A stretch of DNA of 59,799 nt from a bacterium (lineage in GTDB: Bacteria; Myxococcota_A; Bradymonadia; Bradymonadales; Bradymonadaceae). Of the stretch, positions 17,580 through 25,767 are shown piece after piece. The translations under genes and the position numbers were made by a program. The first letter of the stretch is position 1, and each line of letters opens with the position of its first letter. The stretch is taken from positions 1 through 59,799 of the forward strand of contig JAUIBR010000042.1 of assembly GCA_030427705.1 (NCBI GenBank). The letters run 5' to 3'. The notes under the pieces are model-generated. The model worked only from the letters and a program-made list of their open reading frames with translations, was not told the DNA's origin and ran no database searches.

Positions 17580-17607
17580 GCCTCGCAAATTGCGGGGCCT
17601 TTTTCTT
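17580..17607 (+). terminator. Intrinsic terminator 1 of a tandem pair
   Basis: A 7-bp stem GCCTCGC/GCGGGGC (one T-G wobble) around an AAATT loop, followed by CTTTTTCTT. It begins 25 nt after the stop of the small ORF at 17555. Confidence 0.8.
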
Positions 17608-17631
17608 AGTAAGCCGGCTAAGGCTGTCCAA

Positions 17632-17661
17632 GGCGAGGAAGTTATCCTCGCCTCTTTTTTC
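17632..17661 (+). terminator. Intrinsic terminator 2 of a tandem pair
   Basis: A perfect 8-bp stem GGCGAGGA/TCCTCGCC around AGTTA, followed by TCTTTTTTC. It is the stronger of the two and shields the convergent TPR gene at 17706. Confidence 0.9.
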
Positions 17662-17705
17662 TTGGTAAGTCGGGGAAGGGACCTAAGGCGGGGAAGGCCG
17701 GAGGT

Positions 17706-18251
17706 CTACTTGAGTTTGCGCTTGGCGAGCTGGATGTATTGCTTCGCGTTTTTGTTGTTCGGGTCGCGCTTAAGAACTGCTTCCCAAACTTTGATGGCGT
17801 CTTGGTAGCGGCCCAAGCGGTAGTAGGATTGGCCGAGGGCAATTCGGTACTGCAATCGTCCGGGTTTCAGCTTCACGGCTTTGCTCTGGTGCTTCACCGC
17901 TTTGTCGTACTGTGCGCGGTCGAAGTAGACCTGCCCCAAGCCTGCGTGAATTTTGTGGTTCGAACTATCGGCTTCCAGGGCCGACTCATACAGCTTCTGA
18001 GCCTTGCCCAAGTCGCCACGCATGTATGCGTTCTTGGCGGCTGACTCCAACTCTCGAGCCTTCTCGCGATTTCCTGCGTTGGATGGTTCCGCCTTTTGCT
18101 CGGGCTTCTCGTTCTTTACGACCTTGGGTGGCTCTTCTTTGGGCTTCTTCTCGGGCTCGACCTTCTCGGGCTCTACGACCGGTTCTTCCACGGCCGTCTC
18201 CACGGCCGCAACGGCGCCAGCGTCTGCAGCGCCCATGTCGGCTTGGGCCAT
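17706..18251 (-). CDS. TPR-repeat segment, probably the C-terminal part of the upstream pseudokinase
   Basis: The frame from ATG 18251 encodes 181 residues: an acidic Ala/Glu/Pro/Lys linker (1-70), then TPR units (AKNAYMRGDLGKAQKLYESA; LGQVYFDRAQYDKAVKHQSK; ALGQSYYRLGRYQDAIKVWE). In-frame coding sequence continues upstream of this ATG to about 18357 (QQDPEDEELKTYTADLQARF). There it meets, one base out of phase, the end of the kinase-like frame. No ribosome-binding site precedes 18251. I therefore read it as the C-terminal domain of a single protein spanning 17706-20509 rather than a separate gene. Confidence 0.7.
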   Translation of the reverse strand: MAQADMGAADAGAVAAVETAVEEPVVEPEKVEPEKKPKEEPPKVVKNEKPEQKAEPSNAGNREKARELESAAKNAYMRGDLGKAQKLYESALEADSSNHKIHAGLGQVYFDRAQYDKAVKHQSKAVKLKPGRLQYRIALGQSYYRLGRYQDAIKVWEAVLKRDPNNKNAKQYIQLAKRKLK

Positions 18252-18331
18252 CCCGGCGTCGCTGCCTGCGTCTGCTTCAGCTTCGGCCTTCGCGCCTGTG
18301 AATCGAGCTTGAAGGTCAGCCGTGTACGTCT

Positions 18332-20509
18332 TCAGTTCCTCATCTTCAGGGTCCTGCTGGCGTACCCGGCCAAAGCCCGAGCCTGCATCAGGTCACCTTC
18401 TTCGTCTTTCTTCTTCGCTTCCGCCGAGGCGACCTCGACGAATTTCTTCCGGCGAGTTTCGTAGCGCTCATCTTCTGGTGCTTCGCGTTCAAGCTCATTC
18501 AGGAACGTCAACGCGCTGTTGCCACTTGGTGCAACGATACGTCCGCTGTCGAGCGCCGTATCGAATTTGCGAGCGAGGGCGTCAATATCCGCTTTCGGTT
18601 CAGGCTGAGTTTCTTCCGTAGTCTCTTCCATCTTCGGCTCTTCTTCAGAAGGTCCACTGAATTCGAAGTAGAGGAACAACCCGACGAAGCCGACCAATAG
18701 GAAGGCCATCAGTCCCATGACGAGCGCTTTGTTGGTCTTCTCGGAGCGTTCGTGATGATGCTCAGCCAGCGAATCTTCCCAGGCCTCTTCAGTGGACTTC
18801 GCAAACCATTCATCGCGCTGCAATTCCAAGGTCAGTGAACGTCGCTCACCTGATTCCAGTGCCGAGTGGCGCCCGGAATCGCTTGATTCGTCGGCTTCCG
18901 AAGCAGCGTGACGGGCTTCTACAGCTGAAGCCAAGTCGGTGTCCAACACGGTTGCGTCGGCATCCCGCGCTGAAAGTGCTTCATCGGTTACTGGTTTTCG
19001 GTCAGGCGCGGTGTCGATTTCACTGGTTGCCGATGCGTTAGCATCCGATTCACCATTTGGTTTCGTTTCGCTCTTTCCGGAAATTTTAGCCGGCTTAAGG
19101 ATCTCTGCGCGGGATGACTGCTCGCCCAGTCCAGCTTCCGCTTCGGAAGGCTCAGCAAACGGACTTGAACCCATCATTAGGGTCTTCATCTTATCGTCGG
19201 CTTCCTCTTCGCGCCGTTTACCTTCGGCTTCCAACGCGGCACCGATATTGCCGACCACCAGAGTCTTTTGCTTGTTGTCCTCGTCCATCAAGGCGGGATC
19301 AACGTGCACGCCAGGGGCAACGCCAGCTTGCTCTCCCTTCTTTGGCGTCGCTTTGGCGGCCTTATGCTGTGCGGTAGAGTCGCGCTTTTCTTCCATTTCC
19401 TTGAGGCCAGGGACCGCACTTCGGTCGACGCTGCTCATCTCGATGGTCTGGAAGATATCGTCGTCGATCTGTTTTTCGGCCCGTTCGATGGCTGGTGCAA
19501 CCTCGTCTGGTGACGAATCGATCAGGTTCGACAAAGCTGCCACAATCGCTGCAGGAGCTTGGAAACGGGCGTCAGGGTCCTTGGCCAGCATCATCTCGAC
19601 GATGTGGTCCAAGTCTTTGTGAACCTTCCCACCGCCACGGGCGATAGAGACTTTCACAGGCTGTTCGTGCTGGTGTTGTCGAAGCACCTCAGCGCCCCGC
19701 GCATCCACGAATGGGGGCTTGCCGATGATCATTTCGTAGAGCAGCACACCTAAGGCGTAGACGGCGCTGCGTAGGTCAGACGCGGAACTGTTCTCGGCCA
19801 GCTCGGGCGCCATATAAGCGACGTATCCCACGAAAGGTGGCTCATCCTGCGAGAGCACCTGCATGGGATTTTCCACCCACTGCGCATCTTCAGAATACCA
19901 CTCAGCCAGCTGCACTTTGCCGTTGGCCATGTCGGTGACGAAGATCGAACCCGGGTGCAAACCGTGGTGTGCGACACCATGACCCGCGAGCCAATCAATA
20001 ATCCGGGCGACATTGCACGCGATGCGAACCGCTGTCTGCCAGTCCATCCGCTGTCGCTCTTGAAGGAGGGCACGGATGCTCGGCCCAGCTGGTGCAGTTT
20101 CGCAAACAAATGGGATGTCGCTCTCGAAGTTCACACGCAAAAGCGCACTGAGCTCTGCTGGGAGGGGATTGCCCACTTTTGCGCGCGCAGTTTCGACCAG
20201 ACGCCGCGCTTCTTTCGACGGGGTAAACTGGCGATTAAACACGGTGACGTAGACACCGCGTTTGGTGTCGATGAGCCGGCCTTCATAGCGCTCACCCATT
20301 CGGTCGCCGTAATCGAGCCGCTCGAGCTTGACGATATCCGAGAGCGTTTGGCCGACCAGTTCGCCACCGGGGGCCTGAGCCTCGAGCTTGGAGCCATCCT
20401 TCGGGCAGAAGGTTTCGGTTCCAGAGTAGGTTGTTCCACAAACGGGGCAGACTTTCACTTCGAGTCTCCGACCAGGCGAGGCGACAATTCGCTTCGCCAA
20501 CACATCCAT
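18332..20509 (-). CDS. Zinc-ribbon transmembrane pseudokinase
   Basis: 725 residues in this frame. The N-terminus has a zinc-ribbon-like CPVC...FCPKDG (Cys21, 24, 35). Residues about 70-330 have a protein-kinase fold but lack catalytic residues: the Lys position reads VTVFNRQF (Asn92), the HRDLKPxN loop reads HHGLHPGS (181-188), and DFG is replaced by AEW (202-204). The YMAPE and DLRSAVYALGVLLYEMIIGK blocks remain. A long acidic linker leads to a TM helix (about 597-617) and a helical outer part. The frame ends KMRN-stop, but a -1 shift near 18359 continues into the TPR segment at 17706. It is probably a signalling scaffold, not an active kinase. Confidence 0.8.
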   Translation of the reverse strand: MDVLAKRIVASPGRRLEVKVCPVCGTTYSGTETFCPKDGSKLEAQAPGGELVGQTLSDIVKLERLDYGDRMGERYEGRLIDTKRGVYVTVFNRQFTPSKEARRLVETARAKVGNPLPAELSALLRVNFESDIPFVCETAPAGPSIRALLQERQRMDWQTAVRIACNVARIIDWLAGHGVAHHGLHPGSIFVTDMANGKVQLAEWYSEDAQWVENPMQVLSQDEPPFVGYVAYMAPELAENSSASDLRSAVYALGVLLYEMIIGKPPFVDARGAEVLRQHQHEQPVKVSIARGGGKVHKDLDHIVEMMLAKDPDARFQAPAAIVAALSNLIDSSPDEVAPAIERAEKQIDDDIFQTIEMSSVDRSAVPGLKEMEEKRDSTAQHKAAKATPKKGEQAGVAPGVHVDPALMDEDNKQKTLVVGNIGAALEAEGKRREEEADDKMKTLMMGSSPFAEPSEAEAGLGEQSSRAEILKPAKISGKSETKPNGESDANASATSEIDTAPDRKPVTDEALSARDADATVLDTDLASAVEARHAASEADESSDSGRHSALESGERRSLTLELQRDEWFAKSTEEAWEDSLAEHHHERSEKTNKALVMGLMAFLLVGFVGLFLYFEFSGPSEEEPKMEETTEETQPEPKADIDALARKFDTALDSGRIVAPSGNSALTFLNELEREAPEDERYETRRKKFVEVASAEAKKKDEEGDLMQARALAGYASRTLKMRN

Positions 20510-20633
20510 TCAATCATCAAAAATCAAACGCTCTCGCGCGCGCGGCAGCATAGCGAATCGATTGCGCATTGTTAAGCGCCGATTGACGTGCTAAATCGCC
20601 CCCCTTGACCCCTAATTTCAAGAGATAGTGCGG

Positions 20634-20960
20634 ATGAGCCTCGTAGAAGACCTAAGCCCAAACCTGACCGGAAAACAACGGCGTCATCTCCGATCGCTCG
20701 GACACCCCCTCAAACCCATCGTTCAGGTCGGTCAAAAAGGCGTGTCCGATGGACTCGTTGAGAACCTTGAACAGGCCCTTCTTGATCATGAATTGGTGAA
20801 GGTCAAAGTTCACGATTCTGATGAAATGGAGGCCGTGGCGCAGGAGCTCCACGCCCGCACCAATGCTCAACTTGCGCAGAAGATTGGCAAGATCCTGCTC
20901 TTCTACAAACCGCATCCCAAAGAGCCAACCATCCGTCTGCCAAAGGCCACCGACGAATGA
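20634..20960 (+). CDS. yhbY: YhbY-family (CRM domain) RNA-binding protein
   Basis: A 108-residue protein with the CRM-domain pattern LTGKQRRHLRSLGHPLKPIV, then VGQKGVSDGLVENLEQAL, LVKVKVHD, and the GKILLFYKPHP end with a typical 'IG..LVLYR' strand. YhbY binds the pre-50S ribosomal particle in E. coli. ATG 20634 is preferred over GTG 20628. The 3' end overlaps the next gene by 4 nt (ATGA), so translation with the Sua5-like gene is coupled; both relate to translation. Confidence 0.9.
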   Translation: MSLVEDLSPNLTGKQRRHLRSLGHPLKPIVQVGQKGVSDGLVENLEQALLDHELVKVKVHDSDEMEAVAQELHARTNAQLAQKIGKILLFYKPHPKEPTIRLPKATDE

Positions 20961-21589
20961 TGATCATGGAAATGAATCCGGACCATCCGCAACCGCGGAA
21001 GGTCGAACGGATTCATGAGATCCTCTTGGATGGGGGAATCATCGCGTATCCCACGGACAGCGTGTACGGGATCGGCTGCGATATCTTCAACCGGAAGGCC
21101 GTCGACCGATTGAATAAGCTTGTTTCCGAGATCAAGCGGTCCAAGAAACACTCCCTTTCGTTCATCTGCCCGGATTTGTCGGACATCGCGCGGTACGCGT
21201 ACATCAACGACAACGCCTACCGCATCATGCGGCGGCTTCTACCAGGACCGTACACTTTCGTGCTCGAAGCGACGAAACAGGTTCCGAAGCTGATGTTAGA
21301 GAAGCGAAAGACCGTCGGTATCCGTGTTCCGGACAACCAGATTCCGCTCGAAATCGTGCGAGTTCTGGGAAACCCCATCGCCACAACCAGTGCGACGGAT
21401 GGGGACACACTCATCCCTGACCCTTGGACGATCAAGGACCTCTACGGCCATGCCTTGGATGCGATCATTGATGGTGGTTATCTCTTTCCAGAGCCATCGA
21501 CCGTGATCGATTTCACGGACGACTATCCCGTCATTTTGCGGCAGGGCAAGGGCTCGACCGAAGAGTTCGACTTCGTTGAGCAGGCTTAG
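20957..21589 (+). CDS. Sua5/YciO/YrdC-family protein (YciO type)
   Basis: A 210-residue protein with the YrdC fold: GGIIAYPTDSVYGIGCDIFN, IKRSKKHSLSFICPDLSDIA, LLPGPYTFVLEAT, TVGIRVPDN and GNPIATTSAT. Family members make threonylcarbamoyl-AMP for the tRNA t6A modification. The KRSKKHSLS and LPGPYTFVL blocks and the length fit the YciO branch, whose exact role is less certain than TsaC. Translation is coupled to yhbY. It ends tail-to-tail with the minus-strand gene at 21586, overlapping by 4 nt. Confidence 0.85.
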   Translation: MMIMEMNPDHPQPRKVERIHEILLDGGIIAYPTDSVYGIGCDIFNRKAVDRLNKLVSEIKRSKKHSLSFICPDLSDIARYAYINDNAYRIMRRLLPGPYTFVLEATKQVPKLMLEKRKTVGIRVPDNQIPLEIVRVLGNPIATTSATDGDTLIPDPWTIKDLYGHALDAIIDGGYLFPEPSTVIDFTDDYPVILRQGKGSTEEFDFVEQA

Positions 21590-24375
21590 GGCTTTTCCAC
21601 AACAATCAGGCAGTTTGAGTCGGGTAGGTCGACCGTATCTCCGGCAACGTCCTTGTAGATGACTTTGTCGGCCAGTGCCGTTTTGTAGCCTTCCTGTAGG
21701 TACGAGCGGATGTCGCCTGGCAGGTCGACGATCTTGGCTTGAGGACTGCATAGCCAAGCCCGGATGCTGTCGCAGTACTCCTCGTATGGAAGCACGCCGT
21801 ATTGCTCGCGTACTTCGTACGGGAAGCTCGCCGGGCCCCATGTGTAGCAATACAAAAACTCCATAGCGTCCGGCGCGGACAGACGCACTACGGTGTCATT
21901 CAGCCATTCGCCTAGAATCTGTCTGCCCTCGAACTGCTCAGCGAAGAGACGGAAGAAATCTGGGCCGTCGGGGTCGATGAATTCGATGATTCGTGGCTCA
22001 TCTTCGGGCATGATCCCGTCACGAATCAGGATTCGGCCACCTGGCTTGAGGACATTGTAGCAAGAACGAAGAAGGTCGCGGACGGACTCCAATCTGAATT
22101 TCCGTTTTTCGCTCACCGCAAACTCCACGTAGGAGTAGATTTCATGCAGCACTGAGCACAGCACGATCGTGTCGACGCTGTCCGTCTCGAAGTGTTTTGG
22201 AAGGTCGAAGGCGTCCGCCTCAACCACCTCCCACTTTTTACGCTCGAGCTCTTTTCGCTGGTTGAGAGCCTCGACCACCATCGCGCTGACATCAACGCCA
22301 ACGACCCGCGAACTCGGAAATCGAGACTCCAACAGGTCCAGAACAACCCCACCACCAGGACCGATCTCAAGAATCAGGCCCTCGCATGCGTAGTCCAGCA
22401 TGCGTTCTTTGTCGGACCGCGCGGCATTCATCGTCGCGAGGTAGCTCGATTCATTGGCCAGGCGGTCGAACTCGTCCTTTCGAAGACCGTAGAGGTCACA
22501 CAACGTCTTTAGCGTACTGTGGAAGGCAGCGGTGGAACGCTGTTCGTATTTCACCAACAGCGTGATCAGCGCCTCGGCCTCTTCGCTGGTCGCAAAATTC
22601 ATCGCCAACGCCGTGCGTCCACCAATGCTGACTTCAAGAGTTCCAAGAAGGTGATTTAGGGCGTCGACACCCACCTCTCCGCGGAACACTTCATCGATAT
22701 CGAACCGGTTGAGAACCGTCTCCAAAAGCCGCAGTCGGTAACGATTTGTGGGGCTTTGGGTGCGCTGTTCGAACGCCTCGACCATGAATTCGAACGACAC
22801 ATCAAAGGGATGGGTGTGGTCGATGTCGCGGCTGTCTCGGGCGGCATTCATCGCCAGCCCTAGGAGTTTCATTTGCGCCAGCGGCGTGAGCTCAGACGTG
22901 GCGACCTCGCAGTACCAGAGCTGCGCGCGGCAGAACGTATTGCAGAAATGTCCCAACGCTTCTGCGTCGATTCCACGGACGGCGGCGACGACGGTCTCGG
23001 TGGGTTCGCCACGTGAAATGCGGTCGCGTCGCAATCGGCAGAGTCGGTCCCAGAGCCATTGCCGATGCATCTCGAGGAGTTCTTGTTCGTCCTCCGTCTC
23101 GATCTTGGAGACATCGAATTGGTCGAGTTCTGCAACTGTAGATTGGGTCCCCGAGCCTTTGCCCATGCGCCGAAGCAGGTTCTCTAGTGCAACCAACTCA
23201 AATCGCAGTTCGTCCGTGAAGAGACCCTCGCGGACGGCAGCAGTATCCACGACGTTGACGATATGAAGCATATCGACCAGCAGGTCGACCGCCTCGCTGG
23301 GCGTGATGATGAGCTGGGCCGCCAAGGGTTCGCGCATCGCTCGTAAGAAATCCACATATCCAGCGAACACTGATAGTGGGCTCTCGCCGCGTATTGACTG
23401 GCCGACCGTGCCATGGAACCGGATCAATTGGACGACGATTTCCGTGTAGAGCGGGTTGGCGCGAATGCGGGGAAATCGGCGCAGACCGTCGTTTTCCTGC
23501 ACGATCGCGGCCGACGCTTCATTGTGGACTGTGAGGTCGGCTCCACCTTCAATCCAGCGCTCGCGTTGAGCTAGACTGCCGCCTTTCGAGAAATCCAAAA
23601 AGAGCAGGGCGCAACGAATCAGGGGAAGCATGTCGTGCGCACGTACATTGTCGATGACGGCGACTTCGGCCCCAAATGCTGGCGCGGAAAGTGCGTCATC
23701 GAGCTGGAATCGTCGGATGTCGTTTCGTTCAAGTCCCAGGAGTTTGCGGGCAAGCGTGCGATCCACCAGGTGTTCCAGCAGCGGCATCGGCTTTTCGGAC
23801 AGAATCGCCTCGTGCTCAACGCTTGAGGTGCGTGCCGTTCGTAGCCCCATCAATTCAGGGAACGTTTCAAGCACAGCCTCCGACACTTCATTTCGAGTGC
23901 GCAGACAATCCAGCGCGGCGATCATGGACTCCGTCGACTGCATCATCGAAGACGCGAGGTGGTCGAGGCTCTCGATATCGAGCCGCTCGATCTCCATAAC
24001 GCGCCACAGCACCTCACCCAAAAATTGTTCCGCGGTCATTTTGGGATTTGCGGACACCAGGTGAGGCAACACATCCCGTAGAGCGGGGTGGGTGAGGCCT
24101 GCCTCGTTCACGATCTTGGGCCATTCATGTGGACGCTTGTCGACCAGCTCGTCGATGCGCTGATGCCACGCAAATCCGCGGCAAAGCAGCATGAGGTCAT
24201 GACGCCCACCCATCGCGTTCGCTGCTGCATACCAGAGATGAACGTTTTCATCGTCCGGATCGGCGCCGATCACCGCACAGAATTGTTGGAACGGAGTCTT
24301 CACGAAATCTATTCGATTGAGAGAGACCCAGCGTAGCGCAAAACCAAGCAATTCGTCTACGCGCACCAAGACCAA
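21586..24375 (-). CDS. Large protein with C-terminal SAM methyltransferase domain
   Basis: About 929 residues. The start is uncertain: TTG 24375, GTG 24366 or a GTG near 24303, none with a clear ribosome-binding site. The first ~640 residues are helical and not recognised. At about residue 663 a class I methyltransferase begins: LILEIGPGGGVVLDLLESRF, the acidic VVGVDVS, VEADAFDLP, SVDTIVLCSVLHEIYSY and LKPGGRILIRDG. The C-terminus ends in a strand-rich tail (LPDSNCLIVVEKP). The fusion to a long helical region suggests recognition of a large partner, but the substrate is unknown. It lies 52 nt downstream of the HiPIP gene in the same direction; a 6-bp hairpin (about 24378-24395) sits at its 5' end. 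Confidence 0.75.
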   Translation of the reverse strand: MVLVRVDELLGFALRWVSLNRIDFVKTPFQQFCAVIGADPDDENVHLWYAAANAMGGRHDLMLLCRGFAWHQRIDELVDKRPHEWPKIVNEAGLTHPALRDVLPHLVSANPKMTAEQFLGEVLWRVMEIERLDIESLDHLASSMMQSTESMIAALDCLRTRNEVSEAVLETFPELMGLRTARTSSVEHEAILSEKPMPLLEHLVDRTLARKLLGLERNDIRRFQLDDALSAPAFGAEVAVIDNVRAHDMLPLIRCALLFLDFSKGGSLAQRERWIEGGADLTVHNEASAAIVQENDGLRRFPRIRANPLYTEIVVQLIRFHGTVGQSIRGESPLSVFAGYVDFLRAMREPLAAQLIITPSEAVDLLVDMLHIVNVVDTAAVREGLFTDELRFELVALENLLRRMGKGSGTQSTVAELDQFDVSKIETEDEQELLEMHRQWLWDRLCRLRRDRISRGEPTETVVAAVRGIDAEALGHFCNTFCRAQLWYCEVATSELTPLAQMKLLGLAMNAARDSRDIDHTHPFDVSFEFMVEAFEQRTQSPTNRYRLRLLETVLNRFDIDEVFRGEVGVDALNHLLGTLEVSIGGRTALAMNFATSEEAEALITLLVKYEQRSTAAFHSTLKTLCDLYGLRKDEFDRLANESSYLATMNAARSDKERMLDYACEGLILEIGPGGGVVLDLLESRFPSSRVVGVDVSAMVVEALNQRKELERKKWEVVEADAFDLPKHFETDSVDTIVLCSVLHEIYSYVEFAVSEKRKFRLESVRDLLRSCYNVLKPGGRILIRDGIMPEDEPRIIEFIDPDGPDFFRLFAEQFEGRQILGEWLNDTVVRLSAPDAMEFLYCYTWGPASFPYEVREQYGVLPYEEYCDSIRAWLCSPQAKIVDLPGDIRSYLQEGYKTALADKVIYKDVAGDTVDLPDSNCLIVVEKP

Positions 24376-24427
24376 GACGCGCCAAAAATGGCGCGCCGAA
24401 GTGGTTAAATTTTAATGGGAATGGGTG

Positions 24428-24790
24428 CTACGACTTGGGGGCCCAAGCAGTGCAGTTGCCGGCGGCGGCGATGGGGCCTTTGACGACGCTGCAAGTTCCG
24501 CAGGGTTCGCCAGCTACGAAAAGGCTGCAGTTTCCGCAGTTCTTCGCAGGGTCAGTGCTTTTGTCGACATACTTGAGGCTGTTTCGAGTCGCTTTTTCCG
24601 CGTCCGTCAGGCCAGAGACGTCTGTGCAGCCAGCCGCGGCTTTGTCACCGCCACCTGCGGCTCCACCTTTCTCACCGCCTGCCGATTCCTTCGGTTTGCA
24701 GGCCATGACGAGGCTTGCGCTCAATGCCACGCCACCTAGCGCAGCTGCGCGTTCCAAGAATGCGCGTCGTGTCAGTTCTTTCGATTCCAT
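24428..24790 (-). CDS. High-potential iron-sulfur protein (HiPIP), Tat-exported
   Basis: A 120-residue protein. The C-terminal region (about 72-120) has the HiPIP pattern: KYVDKSTDPAKNCGNCSLF, then GTCSVVKGPIAAAGNCTAW. Likely [4Fe-4S] ligands are Cys85, Cys88, Cys100 and Cys113; Cys97 is extra. HiPIPs carry single electrons in the periplasm. The N-terminus has a twin-arginine motif (TRRAFLERAA) and a hydrophobic stretch ending MAC, so it may be a Tat-exported lipoprotein anchored by Cys31. A Gly/Ala-rich linker follows. AAAGGAG lies 5 nt before the ATG. It follows the radical SAM operon by 98 nt. Confidence 0.9.
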   Translation of the reverse strand: MESKELTRRAFLERAAALGGVALSASLVMACKPKESAGGEKGGAAGGGDKAAAGCTDVSGLTDAEKATRNSLKYVDKSTDPAKNCGNCSLFVAGEPCGTCSVVKGPIAAAGNCTAWAPKS

Positions 24791-24888
24791 TGGTGCTCCT
24801 TTGTTGTCAGACGGGGTTCCTCACCGTCAATAACAGTGCGTAGTGTTGGTGTTCAGCGCGCAGTCTGCAACTTTTTTTAACCCACGCA

Positions 24889-25767
24889 CTAATTTGGCTG
24901 CGCGCGCCAGATTTTCGTCGCAGGGATGCGTTCCAAAACGCCATCACCAAACCGTTCGTATAGCTCTAGCTCAGGCATGTGTACGTATCCGATGTGACAA
25001 CCACAGTTCGTATTGGTGCAGGCGCTTGGCTGGAGTTTCGCCGCAAAATTATCATCGTAGATCGAGCCGATCTCCTGATCGATGAAGTGACATCTGCGGG
25101 CGATTCCCTCGCCGTCCACCGTGAAAGCCGTATGACCTGCGCGGCAGCCTCTGCCCAAACTTGGATGGCGTTTGGTGTTGAATCGGAACAGCGGATCAAT
25201 CTCCTCAAATTTCTGGATATCCTCAGCCGAATAGTAGTTATTCTGCCGTTTGTAGGCATTTATCCAGACATACACATCATCGGGGATGGCCTTACGCAGC
25301 GCGACGATCTCGTCGTAGGCATCGGTGAAACCGACACAACCGACGCTGTAAGTTACGCCCATCTCGCTCAAGGTTTCGCAACGTCGCACAAACGCATCCA
25401 ATGTCGTTTGTGTGGGGTGATAGGTGGTCCAGAGCCGCACCGCATCCAAATCGCATTCGGCCAGAAATTCCGGGTTAAATGAAAGATTGGTCTGCGCCGC
25501 CACGCGTTTGACGTTGTCGGCATGGGATAGGGCGACAAAAGCCTGCTGATAGTGCTTGCGGATCAGCGCCTCGCCCCATGGCGTAAAGAGAATCCCCATC
25601 GACTGTGAGCGAGTTGTGGCCCATTCCGTGAATCGCTGCAGTTTTGCGGCGTCATCGGCGAGCTCATCGCGAGTGTTCTTGGTCTTCGCGAACGGACAGT
25701 AGTCACACGCGTAGTTGCAACTAGACAGCGGTCCCCGATACAGAATGCTCCAGTCGAAGCTCGTCAT
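24889..25767 (-). CDS. STM4011-family radical SAM protein
   Basis: A 292-residue radical SAM enzyme: the cluster motif CNYACDYC (Cys17, 21, 24) would hold a [4Fe-4S] that cleaves SAM. The C-terminal half has more Cys (GRGCRAGHTAFTVDGEGIAR, CHF, CTNTNCGCHIGYVH), suggestive of a SPASM-like auxiliary cluster site. Size and neighbours match the uncharacterised Salmonella STM4011 family. It overlaps the STM4012 homologue by 4 nt (ATGA) and is the last gene of the tightly coupled set. Substrate unknown. Confidence 0.88.
   Translation of the reverse strand: MTSFDWSILYRGPLSSCNYACDYCPFAKTKNTRDELADDAAKLQRFTEWATTRSQSMGILFTPWGEALIRKHYQQAFVALSHADNVKRVAAQTNLSFNPEFLAECDLDAVRLWTTYHPTQTTLDAFVRRCETLSEMGVTYSVGCVGFTDAYDEIVALRKAIPDDVYVWINAYKRQNNYYSAEDIQKFEEIDPLFRFNTKRHPSLGRGCRAGHTAFTVDGEGIARRCHFIDQEIGSIYDDNFAAKLQPSACTNTNCGCHIGYVHMPELELYERFGDGVLERIPATKIWRAQPN

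Noticed and set aside
18355-18365. Programmed -1 frameshifting in the pseudokinase gene
   Set aside because: No X-XXY-YYZ slippery site or downstream pseudoknot was seen; a mutation or sequencing error in a C run is simpler.
24377-24396. CGCGCC-AAAAAT-GGCGCG hairpin as a terminator
   Set aside because: There is no T run after the stem on either strand; it may be only a 5' structural element.
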